Counted from the first letter of the stretch, positions 35,559-45,357 are shown. The stretch: DNA of 64,000 bases from Roseococcus microcysteis (GCF_014764365.1 NZ_CP061718.1:3860501-3924500); one strand, 5' to 3'. A program made the numbers and translations. The notes: a model not told the origin generated them from the sequence alone.

Positions 35559-36329
35559 ATGCAACGTCGTCATTTCCTTGCCACCACCGCCGGCCTGGCA
35601 CTTCCGGCCCCAGCCCTGCTGCTTCACCGCCGCGCCGAGGCCGCCCAGCGCCTGGCCGAACCCGACCCCGTGGATGTGGAGCTGGTCCTGGCCGTGGATG
35701 TCTCCCGCTCGGTGGACGCCGTCGAGATGGAAATGCAGTTCGACGGCTATGCCGCCGCCTTCCGCGACCGCACCTTCATCGAGGCCATGACGCGCGGGCC
35801 CATCGGCAGCATCGCCGTCACGCTCTTCACCTGGTCCGACTGGAACATCCAGGAGCACCTCGTGCCCTGGGCGAAGCTGGACAGCCCCGCCGCCGCCGAG
35901 CGCTTCGCCGCCGCGATCGACGCCGCACCCCGGCGCACCCATCTCTACACCTCCATCTCCGCCGCCATCGACTTCGCCTCGACCCTGTTCGGGCAAGGCT
36001 ATGAGGGCACGCGCCGCGTCGTGGACATCTCGGGCGACGGCATCAACAATTCCGGCCGCGAGGTCGCGGATGCGCGGCGCGAGGCGCTGGACAAGGGCAT
36101 CGTCCTGAACGGCCTGGCCGTGCTCGACCGCACGCCGCCGCCGCCGGGCCTGATGCCCACCCAGCCGCTGGACGAGTATTTCCAGGAACGCGTCATCGGC
36201 GGCCCTGGCGCCTTCCTCATGGTCGCGGATGGGTTCGAGAGCTTCGGCCAGGCGGTGCGCCGCAAGATCATCCGGGAGATCGCGGCGGCACCGCCACCCG
36301 GCCCAATGGTGGAACGCGCCTACGGCTAG
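35559..36329 (+). CDS. Tat-exported DUF1194 (VWA-like) protein
   Basis: This 256-aa protein begins with a twin-arginine signal (QRRHFLATTAGLAL, cleavage near AEAAQ, about residue 29). The mature region is a von Willebrand A-like DUF1194 domain. VDVELVLAVDVSRSVDAVEM carries a DxSxS metal-binding (MIDAS) motif in DVSRS. TRRVVDISGDGINNSG and the conserved ISAAIDFA are also family features. The function is unknown, with periplasmic binding or adhesion suggested by the fold. The gene lies alone after a 219-bp gap and before a GST gene. Confidence 0.87.
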   Translation: MQRRHFLATTAGLALPAPALLLHRRAEAAQRLAEPDPVDVELVLAVDVSRSVDAVEMEMQFDGYAAAFRDRTFIEAMTRGPIGSIAVTLFTWSDWNIQEHLVPWAKLDSPAAAERFAAAIDAAPRRTHLYTSISAAIDFASTLFGQGYEGTRRVVDISGDGINNSGREVADARREALDKGIVLNGLAVLDRTPPPPGLMPTQPLDEYFQERVIGGPGAFLMVADGFESFGQAVRRKIIREIAAAPPPGPMVERAYG

Positions 36330-36386
36330 CTTGCGGCGGGCGCGGGGAGCCTCCATCGTTCGGCACCCCCGGACGAGGATCCGCCC

Positions 36387-37094
36387 ATGCCCGCCACCCT
36401 GCGCCTTCACAGCTGGCCCACCCCCAATGGCCACAAGGTCCATATCCTGCTGGAGGAGCTGGGCCTGCCCTATGAGGTGGTGCCCGTGAACATCGGCGCG
36501 GGCGAGCAGTTCCGTCCCGAATTCCTCGCCATCACGCCCAATCACCGCATCCCCGCCATCGAGGACCCCGAGGGGCCGGACGGCCAGCCGCTGGCGCTGT
36601 TCGAGAGTGCGGCCATCATGATCTATCTGTGCGAGAAGACCGGCAGCGCCCTGCTGCCGGCCTCGGGCGCGGCGCGCCACATCTGCCTGCAATGGCTGAT
36701 GTTCCAGATGGGCGGCGTGGGGCCCATGTTCGGCCAGTACAACCACTTCGCGGCCTATGCGCCGGAGAAGATCCCCTACGCCATCACCCGCTATTCCAAC
36801 GAGGTGCAGCGCCTGCACCGGGTGCTGGAGAAGCGCCTGGCGGAGGCCGAATATCTGGGCGGCGATGCCTATACCATCGCCGACATCGCGACCTTCCCCT
36901 GGGTTCGGAACCCCGATCGCCGTGGCATTGATCTCGCGCATTTCCCGAATGTGAAACGCTGGCACGATGCCATCGCGGCCCGCCCGGCCGTCCAGCGTGG
37001 CGTGGCCGTCCTGGCCGAGCGCCAGCGCCAGGGTCAAATCACGGACAAGGAACGCGAGAACATGTTCGGCGCCACACAGTTCCAGGCCAGGTGA
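36387..37094 (+). CDS. glutathione S-transferase (YghU/YfcG-like)
   Basis: This 235-aa GST has SWPTPNGHKVHILLEELGLPYE at the N-terminus, of which TPNGHK is the glutathione-binding turn of Nu-class/disulfide-bond oxidoreductase enzymes. NHRIPAIED and LFESAAIMIYL (the ES pair) follow. The C-terminal helical domain has GQYNHFAAYAPEK and YTIADIATFPWV. Relatives are glutathione-dependent disulfide reductases. It lies 3 bases before the next gene, so the two form an operon ending at the terminator near 37.75 kb. Confidence 0.9.
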   Translation: MPATLRLHSWPTPNGHKVHILLEELGLPYEVVPVNIGAGEQFRPEFLAITPNHRIPAIEDPEGPDGQPLALFESAAIMIYLCEKTGSALLPASGAARHICLQWLMFQMGGVGPMFGQYNHFAAYAPEKIPYAITRYSNEVQRLHRVLEKRLAEAEYLGGDAYTIADIATFPWVRNPDRRGIDLAHFPNVKRWHDAIAARPAVQRGVAVLAERQRQGQITDKERENMFGATQFQAR

Positions 37095-37097
37095 GAC

Positions 37098-37736
37098 ATG
37101 GCCGAGATTGATCACATCGTCCTCGGCGCCCGCACGTTGGAGGAGGGCGCCGCCTTCGTCGAACGCCTGCTGGGCGTGAAGCCCCAGGCGGGCGGGCGAC
37201 ATGAGGGGGCCGGCACGCACAACATGCTGCTGGGCCTCGGCCCCGATTGCTATCTGGAAGTCATCGCCCCCGACCCCGCCCAGCCCGAGCCGCCGCACCC
37301 GCGCCTCTTCGACCTGGACGACGCGGCCACGCGCACCATGCTGGAGTCGGAACCGCGGCTGCTGAGCTGGGTGGCGCGCACGCCGGCCATGGACGCCGTG
37401 ATGGGCCGGCTTGGCCCACGCGGTGGCGAAATCCGCGAGATGCAGCGCGGCGACCTGCATTGGCGCATGGCCATCCCGCCGCAACGGCAGGACATGGACA
37501 ATCTCATCCCCGCCCTCATCGAGTGGAAGGGCGAGCGCGCGGGCAAGCGTCTGCGCGACAGCCATTTTCGCCTGATCGCACTCGAGGCCGAGCACCCCGA
37601 GGCCGAGCAGGTCCACGCCGCCTTGCAGGAGCGCGGCCTGGGTGAGGCGCTGCTGGTGAAGCGCGGCGCGCATCCGCGGTTGATCGCGAAGCTGCGCGGG
37701 CCAAAGGGTGACGACATCGCCCTGACCAGCCGGTAA
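37098..37736 (+). CDS. VOC family protein (glyoxalase-like domain)
   Basis: This 212-aa protein has the glyoxalase-like fold. It starts AEIDHIVLGARTLEEGAAFVERLLG, with a His/Asp metal-ligand region at DHIVLG. GAGTHNMLLGLGPDCYLEVIAPDP is the Glu-containing second strand. The second half is more divergent. Similar proteins are annotated as Glyoxalase_3 domain proteins with no known substrate. It is co-transcribed with the upstream GST gene. Confidence 0.83.
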   Translation: MAEIDHIVLGARTLEEGAAFVERLLGVKPQAGGRHEGAGTHNMLLGLGPDCYLEVIAPDPAQPEPPHPRLFDLDDAATRTMLESEPRLLSWVARTPAMDAVMGRLGPRGGEIREMQRGDLHWRMAIPPQRQDMDNLIPALIEWKGERAGKRLRDSHFRLIALEAEHPEAEQVHAALQERGLGEALLVKRGAHPRLIAKLRGPKGDDIALTSR

Positions 37737-37745
37737 CCGCCCCGC

Positions 37746-37786
37746 CCCCGCCGGAACGGGCCATGTGCCCGGTTCGGCGGGGTTTT
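37746..37786 (+). terminator. rho-independent terminator after the GST-VOC operon
   Basis: CCCCGCCG pairs with CGGCGGGG, and inner CGGGC with GCCCG, around CATGT. There is a short three-pair region with one mismatch between the stems, and the hairpin is followed directly by TTTT. It lies 10 bases after the VOC stop and faces the convergent pmtA gene. Confidence 0.78.
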
Positions 37787-37897
37787 CGTGGCGCATGGGG
37801 GCGTGTTAATCCAACGGTGATGTCATCAACCCTCCGTCAGGCTGCGGCCCCGAAAGGCGCCGGCACCACCGCCTTGCGCGCCGCGCGCCGGGCGTCG

Positions 37898-38536
37898 TCA
37901 GGCCGCGCCGGGACGGTAGCGCCACACGCTGGCGGGTGGGAAATTGAGCGGCGTCCAGGCGAGGCGCCGCGCCCCCAGCGAAAGCTTGTCGTAGGGCAGG
38001 GGCGAGGTGATGCAGTAGGTGTAGAGCAGGAAGCCCTTGCCGGGCGCCACGCTCTCCACCGCGTCCACGAAGGCCTGCTGGCGCTCCAGCGGCAGCAGCA
38101 CGAGTGGAATGCCGCAGATGGCCGTCCCGATTCGGTTCTGCATATGGGCGGGCAGGGCGTTCTTCAGGTCGAAGGCGTCGCCGCAGATCACGTTCACGCC
38201 AGGCAGGCTCTCGCGCAGGAACTCGGCCATCTCGGGCACGATCTCGACCACGATCAGCTTGTGCGCGGGCACGCCGGCGGCCAGCAGGGCGCGGGAGATG
38301 ACGCCGGTGCCGGCGCCCAGTTCCAGCACATATTCCTCCGGCTCCCGCTCCACCGCCGCGGCGATACGGCGGCACAGCGCCGGCGAGGACGGAATGATGG
38401 ACCCCATCTGAAGGGGGTTGCGCAGCCAGCGCCGGAAGAACAGGCTGGCGTTGGCCGTCTCGCCCTTGGGGTTGGAGGATTGCGGCCCCTGCTGCGGCCG
38501 TGCGGGGGTGTTGATGCCGGGGGTGATTTCGGACAC
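37898..38536 (-). CDS. pmtA: phospholipid N-methyltransferase (PmtA type)
   Basis: This 212-aa SAM-dependent enzyme probably converts phosphatidylethanolamine to phosphatidylcholine at the inner membrane. FFRRWLRNPLQMGSIIPSS in two parts (FFRRWL, GSIIPSS) is the PmtA N-terminal signature. VLELGAGTGVIS is the SAM loop, and the later NRIGTAICGIPLVLLP block is characteristic. The start is GTG at 38536, behind AGGAG; an in-frame ATG at 38599 has no ribosome site and would overlap the pleD start. It is transcribed divergently from the PleD-like gene. Confidence 0.87.
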   Translation of the reverse strand: MSEITPGINTPARPQQGPQSSNPKGETANASLFFRRWLRNPLQMGSIIPSSPALCRRIAAAVEREPEEYVLELGAGTGVISRALLAAGVPAHKLIVVEIVPEMAEFLRESLPGVNVICGDAFDLKNALPAHMQNRIGTAICGIPLVLLPLERQQAFVDAVESVAPGKGFLLYTYCITSPLPYDKLSLGARRLAWTPLNFPPASVWRYRPGAA

Positions 38537-38598
38537 GTGGCACTCCTGTTCTGTTACAAGCCCGCTCCGGGCCTCGTTGACTGTCCTGGAGGCCGGCA

Positions 38599-39966
38599 AT
38601 GACCGCCCGCATCCTCGCGGTGGACGACATCGCGACCAATCTGCGGCTGCTCGAAGCGAAACTTCAGGCCGAGTATTATGAAGTTCTGCTCGCCTCCAGT
38701 GGCCAGGAGGCTTTGCAGGTTGCTTTCACACAATTGCCAGATGTTATTCTTCTGGATGTCATGATGCCCGGGATGGACGGGTATGAAGTCTGCCGGGCGC
38801 TCAAGGCCGATATCCGCACACAGCATATTCCTGTCGTCATGGTCACCGCGCTGACGGACAGCACGGAACGGGTTCGTGGCCTCGAAGCCGGGGCGGATGA
38901 TTTCCTCTCCAAACCCGTGGACAACGCGACGCTCTTCGCCCGGTTGCGCGCGCTGTTGCGGGTGAAGCAGGTGCAGGATGCCTGGCGCCTGCGTTCGGAC
39001 ACGGCGCGGGAGCTGGGGATAGACAACCCCGCGCCGCCGGCCATCTCGGTCCAGGGCGCCAGGGCGCTGATCCTGAACGCCGATGCCGAGGAGGCGCGCG
39101 CCGTGCGCGAGGCCCTGCTGGCCGATGACATGATCGTCTACACGGTGGCCAGCGTGGACGAGGCCTTCCAGCGCCTCTCGAAGGGCGATGTGGACCTCGC
39201 CCTGCTTGCCTTGCCGGTGGATCCGGGCGAGGTGCTGCGCCTCGCCTCCCGCCTGCGCGCCCAGAACGCCACGCGCGACCTGCCGCTCATCCTGCTGGCG
39301 GATTCGCACCAGAAGAACGAGGTGCTGCGCGGCTTCGACCTGGGCGCCAACGACCACTGCTTCCGGCCGATGGACCCCAACGAGCTGCGCGCCCGCGCCC
39401 GCAACCAGGTGCGCCGCAAGCGCTACCAGGAGAGGTTGCGCGCGGACCTCGACCGCTCCCTGGAAATGGCGGTGACGGACCAGCTCACGGGGCTGCGGAA
39501 CCGCCGCTATGTCCGCCGCCATCTGGACAGCCTGCTGCGGACCGAGGCGGCCGCGGTGCTGATCCTGGACATCGACAAGTTCAAGGCCATCAACGACACC
39601 TACGGCCACAATGTCGGCGATGCGGCCCTGCGCGAGGTGGCCGAGCGGCTGCGCGAGCAGCTGCGCGCCGTGGATGTGGTCGCCCGCTATGGCGGCGAGG
39701 AGTTCCTGGCCGTGCTGGTCGGCGCCCAGGCCCAGGCGGCCATGCTGGTGGCCGAGCGGCTGCGCGAGGCGGTGGCGATCCGGCCCGTCCAGTCGGAGGG
39801 GCATGTCGTGCCCATCACCATCAGCATCGGGGTGGCGGTGGGCGAGCCCGGCATGCCGGCCGACCGGCTGATCGGCGCGGCGGATTCGGCCCTCTATCGC
39901 GCCAAGCGCGACGGGCGGAACCGCGCCTATCTGGCGGGCGAGGAAGACGCCACAGCCGCCGGCTGA
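38599..39966 (+). CDS. pleD: PleD-like response regulator diguanylate cyclase
   Basis: This 455-aa protein makes c-di-GMP. REC1 (1-120) has phosphoacceptor Asp53 in LLDVMMPGMDGYE, acidic AVDD, and the conserved Lys in FLSKPVD. REC2 (about 150-285) lacks the acceptor Asp (DLALLALPVD), as expected for the dimerising adaptor domain. The GGDEF domain has GGEEF at 365-369 and an intact RxxD inhibitory site (Arg356-Asp359) five residues before it, so product inhibition is expected. The first 300 bases look less GC-rich than the rest. c-di-GMP from it could act on the PilZ synthase at 17-19 kb. Confidence 0.93.
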   Translation: MTARILAVDDIATNLRLLEAKLQAEYYEVLLASSGQEALQVAFTQLPDVILLDVMMPGMDGYEVCRALKADIRTQHIPVVMVTALTDSTERVRGLEAGADDFLSKPVDNATLFARLRALLRVKQVQDAWRLRSDTARELGIDNPAPPAISVQGARALILNADAEEARAVREALLADDMIVYTVASVDEAFQRLSKGDVDLALLALPVDPGEVLRLASRLRAQNATRDLPLILLADSHQKNEVLRGFDLGANDHCFRPMDPNELRARARNQVRRKRYQERLRADLDRSLEMAVTDQLTGLRNRRYVRRHLDSLLRTEAAAVLILDIDKFKAINDTYGHNVGDAALREVAERLREQLRAVDVVARYGGEEFLAVLVGAQAQAAMLVAERLREAVAIRPVQSEGHVVPITISIGVAVGEPGMPADRLIGAADSALYRAKRDGRNRAYLAGEEDATAAG

Positions 39967-39985
39967 ACGCGGAACAGCAAAACCC

Positions 39986-40003
39986 CGCACCCGGAAGGGT
40001 GCG
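39986..40003 (-). terminator. terminator downstream of rpmG
   Basis: CGCACCC pairs with GGGTGCG around a 4-base loop; on the minus strand GGGGTTTTG follows. A second hairpin (40030-40046, GCCCCC/GGGGGC) sits just after the rpmG stop. Together they end the leftward transcript before the convergent pleD gene. Confidence 0.55.
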
Positions 40004-40052
40004 AGGCGCAAGGCGTCCGGCGTGGCGATGCCCCCGTGAAGGGGGCGTCAGC

Positions 40053-40220
40053 TCACTTGATCTTGGCTTCGCGGAAGACGACGTGCTTGCGCGCGACGGG
40101 GTCGTACTTCTTCAGCTCCAGCTTGCCCGTGGCCGTGCGGGTGTTCTTCTTCGTCACGTAGAAGTAGCCGGTGTCGGCCGTGCTGGTCAGCTTGATGAGG
40201 ATGGTGTTGGCCTTGGCCAT
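40053..40220 (-). CDS. rpmG: 50S ribosomal protein L33
   Basis: This 55-aa ribosomal protein begins [18 protein letters not shown] and continues [32 protein letters not shown] in pieces that match L33 along the whole length. It lacks the CxxC zinc pairs, so it is the zinc-independent type. It is the last gene of the leftward block that contains topA and rnr, with a 60-base gap after rnr. Confidence 0.95.
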   Translation of the reverse strand: MAKANTILIKLTSTADTGYFYVTKKNTRTATGKLELKKYDPVARKHVVFREAKIK

Positions 40221-40280
40221 GATCTTACTCTTTGCGCTCGAAACCGGGAGGGGCTGTTTCTAACGACCGGGGGGCGGAGG

Positions 40281-42626
40281 TCAAGCCTTGCGCTTCCGCC
40301 CGCCCCGCATGGGCGCCGGCTTTCCGCCCATCTGCAGCTCGAACAGCAGGCTGCCGGTCTGGCCATTGGCCTCCCGCAGGCGGGCCTCCACCGGGTCGCC
40401 GAGCGCGATCACCTGGCGGGACTGCCGGCCGAGCAGGCGGCGGTTGCCCTCCTCCACGATCCAGAAATCCTGTGGCAGGGCCTTCATGGGGACGAAGCCC
40501 GAGGCGCCCGTCTCGTCCAGCGTGACGAAGAGGCCGAAGGCGTGGATGCCCGAGACCCGCGCGGCGAAGACCGCGCCCACGCGCTCCGCCAGATAGGCGG
40601 CGAGGAAACGGTCCACCGCCTCACGCTCGGCCGCCGCGGCGCGGCGCTCGGTGGCGGTGATGTGCTCGGCCGTGTCGGGGAAGCGGGCGGCCTCGGCCTC
40701 GGTCAGCCCATCGGTGCCCAGCTTCAGGCCGCGCACCAGCGCCCGGTGCACCAGCAGATCCGCATAGCGCCGAATGGGGGAGGTGAAGTGGGCATAACGC
40801 GACAGGGCCAGGCCGAAATGGCCCAGATTGTCCGGCTCATAGGCCGCCTGGGACTGGCTGCGCAGCACCGTTTCGTTGACCATGCGCGCCTCGGGCCGGT
40901 CCTTCACCTTCTCCAGAAGCTGGGCGAAGTGGCTCGGGCGGATGGTGCCGGTGGCGGCCAGTGTCAGGTCCAGCGTGCCCAGGAACTCCCGCAGCGACTT
41001 CAGCTTCTCGTCCGAGGGGGGCGCATGGACGCGGTACATGCAGGGCTGGCCGAGGCGCTCCAGCTCCTCCGCCGCGCAGACATTGGCGGCCACCATGAAT
41101 TCCTCGATGAGGCGGTGGCTGTCCAGGCGCGGGCGGGGGATGACGCCGGTCACATTGCCTTCGGCGTCCAGCAGCACCCGCCGCTCGGGCAGGTCCAGTT
41201 CCAGCGTGCCGCGGCGCTCCCGTGCCGAGAGCAGGGCGCGGAAGGCGCCGTAGAGACGGCCCATATGGCCGGGGGCGAGGCCCTGCGGCTCCTCCCCCGC
41301 GTCATGGGCGGCCTGCACCTCCTCATAGGTGAGGCGGGCGGCGGAACGCATGAGGCCGCGCCCGAAGCGGTGCGACTGCTTGTTGCCCTGCCCGTCGAAC
41401 CGCATCTCGACGAAAAGGCAGCCACGATTTTCGTTCGGGCGCAGGCTGCACCAGCCATTGGACAGCGCCTCCGGCAGCATGGGAACCACGCGGTCGGGGA
41501 AATAGACGCTGTTGCCGCGGGTCCAGGCCTCGCGGTCCAGGGCGGAGCCGGGCGTCACGTAATGCGCCACATCCGCGATGGCCACGATGATGCGCCAGCC
41601 CTCGCCATCCGGTTCCGCGAAGACGGCGTCGTCGAAGTCGCGGGCGTCATCGCCGTCTATCGTCACCAAGGGCACGTCACGCAGGTCGGTGCGCTTGCCG
41701 AGCGCCACCTCCCGCGCCGCCTCGGCCTCGCGCTCCGCCTCGGCGGTGAAGATGTCGGGGATGCCATGGGTGTGGATGCAGATGAGGGAGACCGAGCGCG
41801 GCTCCCCCACCACGCCCAGCCGCTCCACGATGCGCGCGGGCCGCAGCCCGTAGCCGGTGGAAGGCAGGCTTTCGGCCAGCACGATCTCGCCGCCGCGGGC
41901 TCCGCCTTCCTCGCCCGGGGGCACGGCCCATTCGGCCTTCTGCCGCCGGTCGGTGGGCACGATGCGCCCATCCTGGAACACGCCCAGGATGCGCTTGCGG
42001 TCCTGCGGCTGGCCGAGGCGCTTCAGCGTGCGCCCCTCATACTTGTCGCCGCCCAGGTGCTTGAGGCGGGCCAGCACGCGCTCGCCGGTGGCGAGCGCCG
42101 TCTGGCCGCGGCGTTCGGGGTGCATGTAGACCACGGGGCGGCCCGCACCCTCCCAGTTCAGCGGGCGGGCGATGGGGTCGCCATCGGGGTCGGTGCCGAA
42201 GATTTCCACGACGCCCGTCTCGGGCAGGGTGTCGCGCACCGCCCGCACGGGCTTGGCGCCGGGCGTGCCGCCCCCCACGAAGCTGCGCTTGCCCATGGGC
42301 GCCGTGGTGCCGTCCAGCTTGATCTCGGAGAGAAGCTGGCGAAGCGCCGGCCGCTGTTCGGTCGGCAGGCCGAAATGCTTGGCGATCTCGGTCTTGGAGA
42401 CGCGCCCGCCGGTGGTGGCCAGGAATTCCCGGATTTCCGCCTTGGAGGGGAGTGTGTCGCGGCGCGGGGCCGCCTTCACGCGCGCGCGCGGCAGAGGCGC
42501 GGTCTCGACCTTGGGTGCCGCTTCGTCATCGGCGCGGCGCTTCGCGTTGGACTTCCGGGCGGCCCGCTGGGTGCCGCCGGTCTTCTTGGCCTTCTGGCCC
42601 TTCGCCGGCGGACCCATGCGGGGCAT
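40281..42626 (-). CDS. rnr: ribonuclease R
   Basis: This 781-aa 3'-5' exoribonuclease degrades structured RNA. It has a basic N-terminal extension and a winged helix near 60-110 (GRVSKTEIAKHFGL). Cold-shock-type OB folds follow. The RNB catalytic domain has IDGDDARDFDDAVF (about 323-336) with the metal-binding aspartates and HFTSPIRRYADLLVHR. A C-terminal S1 domain (GAVFAARVSGIHAFGLFVTL) and a basic tail are present. It starts in a TGATG overlap with the topA stop, an arrangement common in alphaproteobacteria. Confidence 0.95.
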   Translation of the reverse strand: MPRMGPPAKGQKAKKTGGTQRAARKSNAKRRADDEAAPKVETAPLPRARVKAAPRRDTLPSKAEIREFLATTGGRVSKTEIAKHFGLPTEQRPALRQLLSEIKLDGTTAPMGKRSFVGGGTPGAKPVRAVRDTLPETGVVEIFGTDPDGDPIARPLNWEGAGRPVVYMHPERRGQTALATGERVLARLKHLGGDKYEGRTLKRLGQPQDRKRILGVFQDGRIVPTDRRQKAEWAVPPGEEGGARGGEIVLAESLPSTGYGLRPARIVERLGVVGEPRSVSLICIHTHGIPDIFTAEAEREAEAAREVALGKRTDLRDVPLVTIDGDDARDFDDAVFAEPDGEGWRIIVAIADVAHYVTPGSALDREAWTRGNSVYFPDRVVPMLPEALSNGWCSLRPNENRGCLFVEMRFDGQGNKQSHRFGRGLMRSAARLTYEEVQAAHDAGEEPQGLAPGHMGRLYGAFRALLSARERRGTLELDLPERRVLLDAEGNVTGVIPRPRLDSHRLIEEFMVAANVCAAEELERLGQPCMYRVHAPPSDEKLKSLREFLGTLDLTLAATGTIRPSHFAQLLEKVKDRPEARMVNETVLRSQSQAAYEPDNLGHFGLALSRYAHFTSPIRRYADLLVHRALVRGLKLGTDGLTEAEAARFPDTAEHITATERRAAAAEREAVDRFLAAYLAERVGAVFAARVSGIHAFGLFVTLDETGASGFVPMKALPQDFWIVEEGNRRLLGRQSRQVIALGDPVEARLREANGQTGSLLFELQMGGKPAPMRGGRKRKA

Positions 42627-45357
42627 CAGCTTTCAACCTTCCGGGTTGTGGTCTTCTTCGGAGCGGGCTTCTTGGCGGCGGGCTTCCTGGCGGGCGCCTT
42701 CTTGGCCGGCGCCTTGGCGGTGGCGGCCTTCTTGGGCGCGGCCTTCTTCGCGGGCGCCTTCTTCACGGCGGCCGGCGCCGCCTCGGCCTTGGGCGCCGCG
42801 GCCTTCTTCGCCGGCGCCTTGCGGCCCTTCATGCCCTTCTTGGGCGGCAGCTCCTTGCCCTTTTCGGCCAGCAGCTTCACCGCCTCGTCCAGCGTCACGG
42901 CCTCCATCTCGGTGCCGCGCGGCAGGTTCGCCACGCGGGTGCCGTGCAGCAGGAAGGGGCCGAAACGCCCGCGCCGTACCTCGACCGCCCCGCCACCCTG
43001 CGGGTGCTCGCCGATCGTGATGCCGCGCGGCTTGGCGTCCGCCAGCAGGGCGACCGCGCGGTTCAGCCCGATGGTCAGCGGGTCATCGTCGCGGTCCATG
43101 GATTTGCTGAGCGCGCCCATCTTCAGATAGGGCCCGAAGCGGCCGAGATTGGAACTGATCTCCTCCCCCGTCTCCGGGTGCAGCCCCACGATGCGCGGCA
43201 TGGAGAGCAGCGCGAGTGCGCTCTCCAGCGTCATCGTCTCGGGGTCCATTCCGCGCGAGAGGCTGGCGCGCTTGGGCTTGGTGGGCTTGCCCTTGGCGTC
43301 CACGCCACCCTCGCCCAGCTGGGCGTAGATGCCGTAGGGGCCGCGGCGCAGCGACACCTCCTGGCCCGTGGCGGGGTCGGTGCCCAGCACGCGCACGCCA
43401 TCGGCCAGCGCCTGGCCCTCGCCCTCCGCGCCCGGCACGGCCAGCGGCCGCGTGTAGCGGCACTCCGGATAGGCCGAGCAGCCGATGAAGGCGCCCGTGC
43501 GCCCCAGCCGCAGCCCCAGCCGCCCGTTGGAGCAGGAGGGGCAGACCCGCGGGTCGCCGCCATCCGCCTGGCGGGGGAAGAAATGCGGGCCCAGCTCCTC
43601 GTCGAGGCGATCAATGACATCGCTGATCTTGAGGTCGGCCGTCGCCTCGATGGCGCCGTGGAAATCCTGCCAGAACTGCCGCATCACCGCCCGCCAGTCG
43701 GCCCGCCCGCCCGAGATGTCGTCGAGCTGCTCCTCCAGCCCCGCCGTGAAGCCCGTGTCCACATAGCGTTCGAAGAAGGCGACGAGGAAGGCCGTGACCA
43801 GCCGCCCGCGGTCCTCCGGCATGAAGCGCCGCTTGTCGAGCTTCACATATTCCCGGTCCTGCAGCACCTGCAGGATGGAGGCGTAGGTGGAGGGCCGGCC
43901 GATGCCCAGCTCCTCCATCTTCTTCACCAGCGACGCCTCGGAATAGCGCGGCGGCGGCTGGGTGAAGTGCTGGCTGGCCGTGACGTCGTGGCGCTTGGTG
44001 GGCTCGCCCTGGCGCATGGGGGGAGGATGCGGCTGTCCTCATCCTCGCTGGAGGCGCCGTCATCCACATCCTCGCGATACAGCTTCAGGAAGCCGTCGAA
44101 GGCGATGACGCTGCCATTGGCGCGCAGCCTGGTGCGGCCCGTGGGCTCCACCAGCTCCACCACCGTCTGGTCGAGTTCCGCGGACTGCATCTGCGACGCC
44201 ACGGCCCGCTTCCAGATGAGTTCGTAAAGCTTGCGCTGGGCGTCGTTCAGGTAGCGCGCCGCCTGTTCCGGTGTGCGGGTCACGTCGGTGGGGCGGATGG
44301 CCTCGTGCGCCTCCTGGGCGTTCTTGGCGCGGGAGGCATATTCGCGGGGCGCGCCGGGCAGGTAGTCCTCGCCGAACTGGGCCTTGATATGGCCGCGCAG
44401 CTCCTGGATGGCCTCGCGCGCCATCTGCACGCCGTCCGTCCGCATATAGGTGATGAGGCCCACCGTCTCGCCGCCGATGTCCACGCCCTCATAGAGCTGC
44501 TGGGCGGTGCGCATCGTCATCTGCGCGCCCATGCCGAGCTTGCGGCTGGCTTCCTGCTGCAAGGTGCTGGTCTGGAAGGGGGCGGGCGGGTTGCGCTTGA
44601 CGCGCTTCTTCTCGACCGAGCCCACGGTGAAGGTCGCGGCCTCGACCGCGGCCTTGGCCGCCATGGCCGTGGCCTCGTTGGGCAGGTCGAACTGTTCGAG
44701 CTTGCGGCCCTCGTGATGGGTCAGCCGCGCCTGGAAGGGCGCGCCGCTGACCGTCGCCATGCGCGCCTCGATGGTCCAGTATTCGCGGGCGACGAAGGCC
44801 TCGATCTCGGCCTCGCGCTCGCAGATGAGACGAAGGGCGACGGACTGCACGCGCCCGGCCGACTTCGACCCCGGCAGCTTGCGCCACAGCACGGGCGAGA
44901 GGTTGAACCCCACCAGGTAGTCCAGCGCGCGGCGCGCCAGATAGGCCTCGATCAGCGGCGTATCGAGCTTGCGCGGATGGGCGATGGCATATTGCACCGC
45001 CCGCTTCGTGATCTCGTTGAAGGTGATGCGCTGAACCTGAACGCCCTTCAGCGCGCCGGATTTCTGCAGCATGTCCTGGACGTGCCAGGAAATCGCCTCG
45101 CCCTCGCGGTCCGGGTCGGTGGCGAGATAGAGGCGCTTGGCGCCGCGCAGGGCGGAGGAGATGGCGCGCATCTGCTTCTGGCCGCGCTCATCCGCCTCCC
45201 AGTCCATGGCGAAATCCTCCTCGGGACGGACGGAGCCATCCTTGGGGGGCAGGTCGCGCACATGGCCGAAGCTGGCCAGCACCTTGTAATCGCCGCCGAG
45301 GTATTTCTCGATGGTCTTGGCCTTGGCCGGGCTCTCGACGACAACGATGTCGGTCAC
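42626..45357 (-). pseudogene. topA: DNA topoisomerase I, one-base frameshift
   Basis: This type IA topoisomerase relaxes negative supercoils and would be about 910 aa if intact. The Toprim domain (VVVESPAKAKTIEKYLG, ATDPDREGEAI), the nucleophile Tyr304 in LITYMRTDGVQ, GRPSTYASIL, a Cys-containing C-terminal region (CPSC; GCSAYPEC) and a long Lys/Ala/Pro tail are all present. The first 460 codons and the rest are in different frames. The break is at the six-G run 44018-44023 (plus strand); a seventh restores DSRILPPMRQGEPTKR. TopA is normally essential, so a base-calling error is by far the likeliest cause. The start is GTG. Confidence 0.93.
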
